Shown: piece after piece, positions 5,728-7,132 of the stretch
How positions within the stretch are numbered: the first letter of the stretch is position 1
How the letters are laid out: each line of letters begins with the position of its first letter
Origin: Thermoproteota archaeon
Lineage (GTDB): Archaea > Korarchaeota > Korarchaeia > Korarchaeales > Korarchaeaceae
DNA length: 7,132 bases
Assembly: GCA_003661265.1 (NCBI GenBank)
Contig: QMVU01000057.1
Location: 1 to 7,132, forward strand
Reading direction: 5' to 3'
Notes under the pieces: generated by a model
Told to the model about the DNA's origin: nothing
Database searches by the model: none
Seen by the model: only the letters and a program-made list of their open reading frames with translations
Translations under genes and position numbers: made by a program

Positions 5728-5738
5728 AAAAATAAAAA
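5728..5738 (-). promoter_or_regulatory. TATA-like box of the MFS gene
   Basis: Read on the minus strand this is TTTTTATTTTT, the most AT-rich element between the two divergent transporters. Transcription would start near 5706, downstream of the GTG at 5714. This again favours the TTG start at 5669 with a leader of about 37 bases. Confidence 0.4.
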
Positions 5739-5766
5739 CTGGAGTCCCAGCTCTTGAGCCCTCCTG

Positions 5767-5782
5767 AAAGCATTAAAGCATT
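5767..5782. repeat. Perfect tandem 8-bp repeat between divergent transporter genes
   Basis: AAAGCATT occurs twice without a gap, at 5767-5774 and 5775-5782, about 27 bases before the permease ATG. The CATTAAAGC at its centre could also be the permease TATA box, so a protein bound here could block or recruit transcription. A role as operator is inference; two 8-bp copies can arise by chance. Confidence 0.4.
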
Positions 5783-5808
5783 CCCGATCCAATGCGAGAG
5801 GGAAGGGG

Positions 5809-7131
5809 ATGCCTGAGACAAGGCACGAGGAGGTCTCCCTAAAGAGGGAGGTAGGGTGGCTAGGCTCCTTCGCGATGGGATACGCTGATGTCGGGGCAGA
5901 CGTGTACATAGCCCTCGGGCTTGTGGCTCTTTATGCCGCTGGAGCCTCCCCTTTTGCCTTCGCCATGGCAGCGGTAGCTTATGTCCTAACGGGCCTGTCC
6001 TATGCTGAGCTGGCATCAACGTATCCCTACGCAGGAGGTGCGCAGGTATACGCGATGAAGGGTTTTAACGATTTTGCAGGCTTTCTGGCTGGCTGGATGC
6101 TGCTGTTAAGCTACACAGTTGACATAGCCCTCTTCTCCCTGGCCGCCTCAGGGTACCTCTCCTATTTCATCCCGGAGATCTCTCAGAACTCCCTCGTGAT
6201 AGGCCCTTTGAGCTTAAGTTACCTTTCCCTAGCGGCCTTCATCATGGTGCTTGGGTTAATTGCCCTGAACTTCTTTGGGATAAAGGAGTCCTCGGCCCTC
6301 AACGTGGCCCTAGTCCTCTTAGGTCTTGCGATTCAGAGCCTTCTCCTTGTTCTGGGCCTTCTCACAGCATTCGATTTCGAGTCTTTCACCTCCCAATTAA
6401 GGGAGCTAGGCTCCCCTCTAAGCCTAGACGTCACATACCTTCCGTGGTTAACCGTTAGAACCCAAAACTTCATCTACGGCATCACTCTGGCAATGAGCTC
6501 CTTCATAGGGATCGAGTCCATAGCCCAGGCGGCGGAAGAGACTAAAAGGCCCCATAAGTGGATACCTATAGCCACAAAGCTCTCGATACTGGCTGTTCTA
6601 ATATTCGTCATCGGCCTTTCGATAGTTTCGATAGGTACTCTGGGCTGGATGGGTCTTTCTGAGAACATAGAGAACCCTCTTGTTGCGCTAGCCCTAATCC
6701 TTCCAATGGGGAGGAAGATAGCTCCTCTTGTCGCATTCACGGGCTTCACCGTCAACCTGGTCTCAGCAAATACCGGAGTCATAGGGGTCTCAAGGGTGGT
6801 TTTCTCCATGGGCAGGTATGGGCTCATGCCAAGGTGGTTCTACAAGGTTCACAGGAAGTTCAGAACGCCGATAAGGACGATACTCATCTTCGGAACGATC
6901 GGGGCGCTGATGACCTTCATGAGAAGGATAGAGCAGGTTGCAGATGTTTACGCCTTTGGAGCCCTGCTTTCTTATGTTTTAGTAAATCTCTCGCTCATAC
7001 GCCTTAGGAGGATGGATAGAGATGCCTTTAGGCCCTGGAAGTCCCCCGGAAGTTTGGTAATAGGCGGAGAGGAAGTTCCTCTTGTTGGAGCCCTTGGCTT
7101 CGCCGTGTGCTTCGTCATGTGGATTTTAGTC
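5809..7131 (+). CDS. APC-family amino acid permease (3' end outside window)
   Basis: The first 441 codons are visible and no stop is reached before the right edge. The ATG at 5809 follows a GAGGGAAGGGG purine run. Hallmarks of the amino acid-polyamine-organocation family are all present. GYADVGADVYIALG (24-37) is the first-helix glycine-rich motif. AELASTYPYAGGAQVYA (66-82) is the segment around the end of helix 2. FIGIESIAQAAEETKRP (232-248) covers helix 6 and the following loop, and GVSRVVFSMGRYGLMPRW (326-343) is the conserved loop after helix 8. Hydrophobic segments continue to the window end, consistent with 10 or more helices seen. The substrate is likely an amino acid or amine, imported by H+ or Na+ symport as is usual in the family. 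Some archaeal relatives carry a C-terminal universal-stress domain, which cannot be checked here. It is divergent from the MFS gene with about 140 bases between starts. Confidence 0.9.
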   Translation, partial: MPETRHEEVSLKREVGWLGSFAMGYADVGADVYIALGLVALYAAGASPFAFAMAAVAYVLTGLSYAELASTYPYAGGAQVYAMKGFNDFAGFLAGWMLLLSYTVDIALFSLAASGYLSYFIPEISQNSLVIGPLSLSYLSLAAFIMVLGLIALNFFGIKESSALNVALVLLGLAIQSLLLVLGLLTAFDFESFTSQLRELGSPLSLDVTYLPWLTVRTQNFIYGITLAMSSFIGIESIAQAAEETKRPHKWIPIATKLSILAVLIFVIGLSIVSIGTLGWMGLSENIENPLVALALILPMGRKIAPLVAFTGFTVNLVSANTGVIGVSRVVFSMGRYGLMPRWFYKVHRKFRTPIRTILIFGTIGALMTFMRRIEQVADVYAFGALLSYVLVNLSLIRLRRMDRDAFRPWKSPGSLVIGGEEVPLVGALGFAVCFVMWILV

Positions 7132-7132
7132 C

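Noticed and set aside
5416..5757. Plus-strand 113-codon frame inside the MFS gene
   Set aside because: It lies antisense to MFS motif A and the first helices, and the product looks like a reverse-strand shadow.
5670..5909. N-terminal extension of the MFS protein up to an ATG at 5909
   Set aside because: It would overlap the first 34 codons of the clearly coding permease on the other strand and cover the intergenic promoters. It is polar and unlike an MFS N-terminus, and it would make the protein too long for the family.
6474..6827. Minus-strand 117-codon frame inside the permease
   Set aside because: The plus strand here encodes unmistakable APC-family motifs. The minus-strand product has no recognisable pattern and is a shadow.
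1..7132. CRISPR arrays, tRNA or rRNA genes, insertion sequences
   Set aside because: I saw no regularly spaced repeats, no tRNA-like arms, no rRNA-like conserved segments, and no transposase motifs or terminal inverted repeats.

Overview
The window looks like a piece of an archaeal, probably thermophilic, chromosome. Arginine is mostly AGG and isoleucine mostly ATA. Genes are closely packed or overlapping, TATA-like boxes sit where archaeal promoters should, and the protein families (KaiC-like double ATPase, V4R domain, TackOD1-type zinc domain) are typical of archaea. A thermophile of the Thermoproteota or Korarchaeota is my best guess. This rests on style and families only; no marker gene is present.

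Left part (1-1000): the N-terminus of a minus-strand gene, possibly a GTPBP1-like GTPase, leaves the window at its left edge. Facing away from it is a broken plus-strand gene whose pieces spell a recognisable TackOD1-type multi-CxxC zinc protein. At least three frame changes and one in-frame TAG interrupt it.

Middle (997-2350): an intact 262-residue ACT-V4R sensor-type protein starts at 997. Its ATG overlaps the last stop of the broken gene's remnant frame. It is followed by a second apparently frame-disrupted locus (1801-2215) that encodes a short two-helix membrane protein, then by a gene-poor gap.

Operon (2351-4529): a double-domain KaiC-like ATPase overlaps a 128-residue helical protein by 16 bases. 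That gene overlaps a 125-residue paralogue through an ATGA junction. The two small proteins align along their whole length and weakly resemble archaeal NitrOD5-type output domains. This looks like a compact signalling module: an ATPase switch with two dedicated partners. It is the most interesting part of the window.

Right part (4455-7132): a minus-strand MFS transporter converges on the operon, and its last 24 codons plus stop lie inside the 3' end of the last operon gene. It is divergent from an APC-family amino acid permease that runs off the right edge. The intergenic space between the two transporters holds a perfect 8-bp tandem repeat.

Taken together, the left two thirds is an archaeal signal-transduction neighbourhood (zinc output domain, ACT-V4R, KaiC-like ATPase, output-like small proteins) with two decaying members. 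The right third is a pair of transporters with no obvious functional tie to it.
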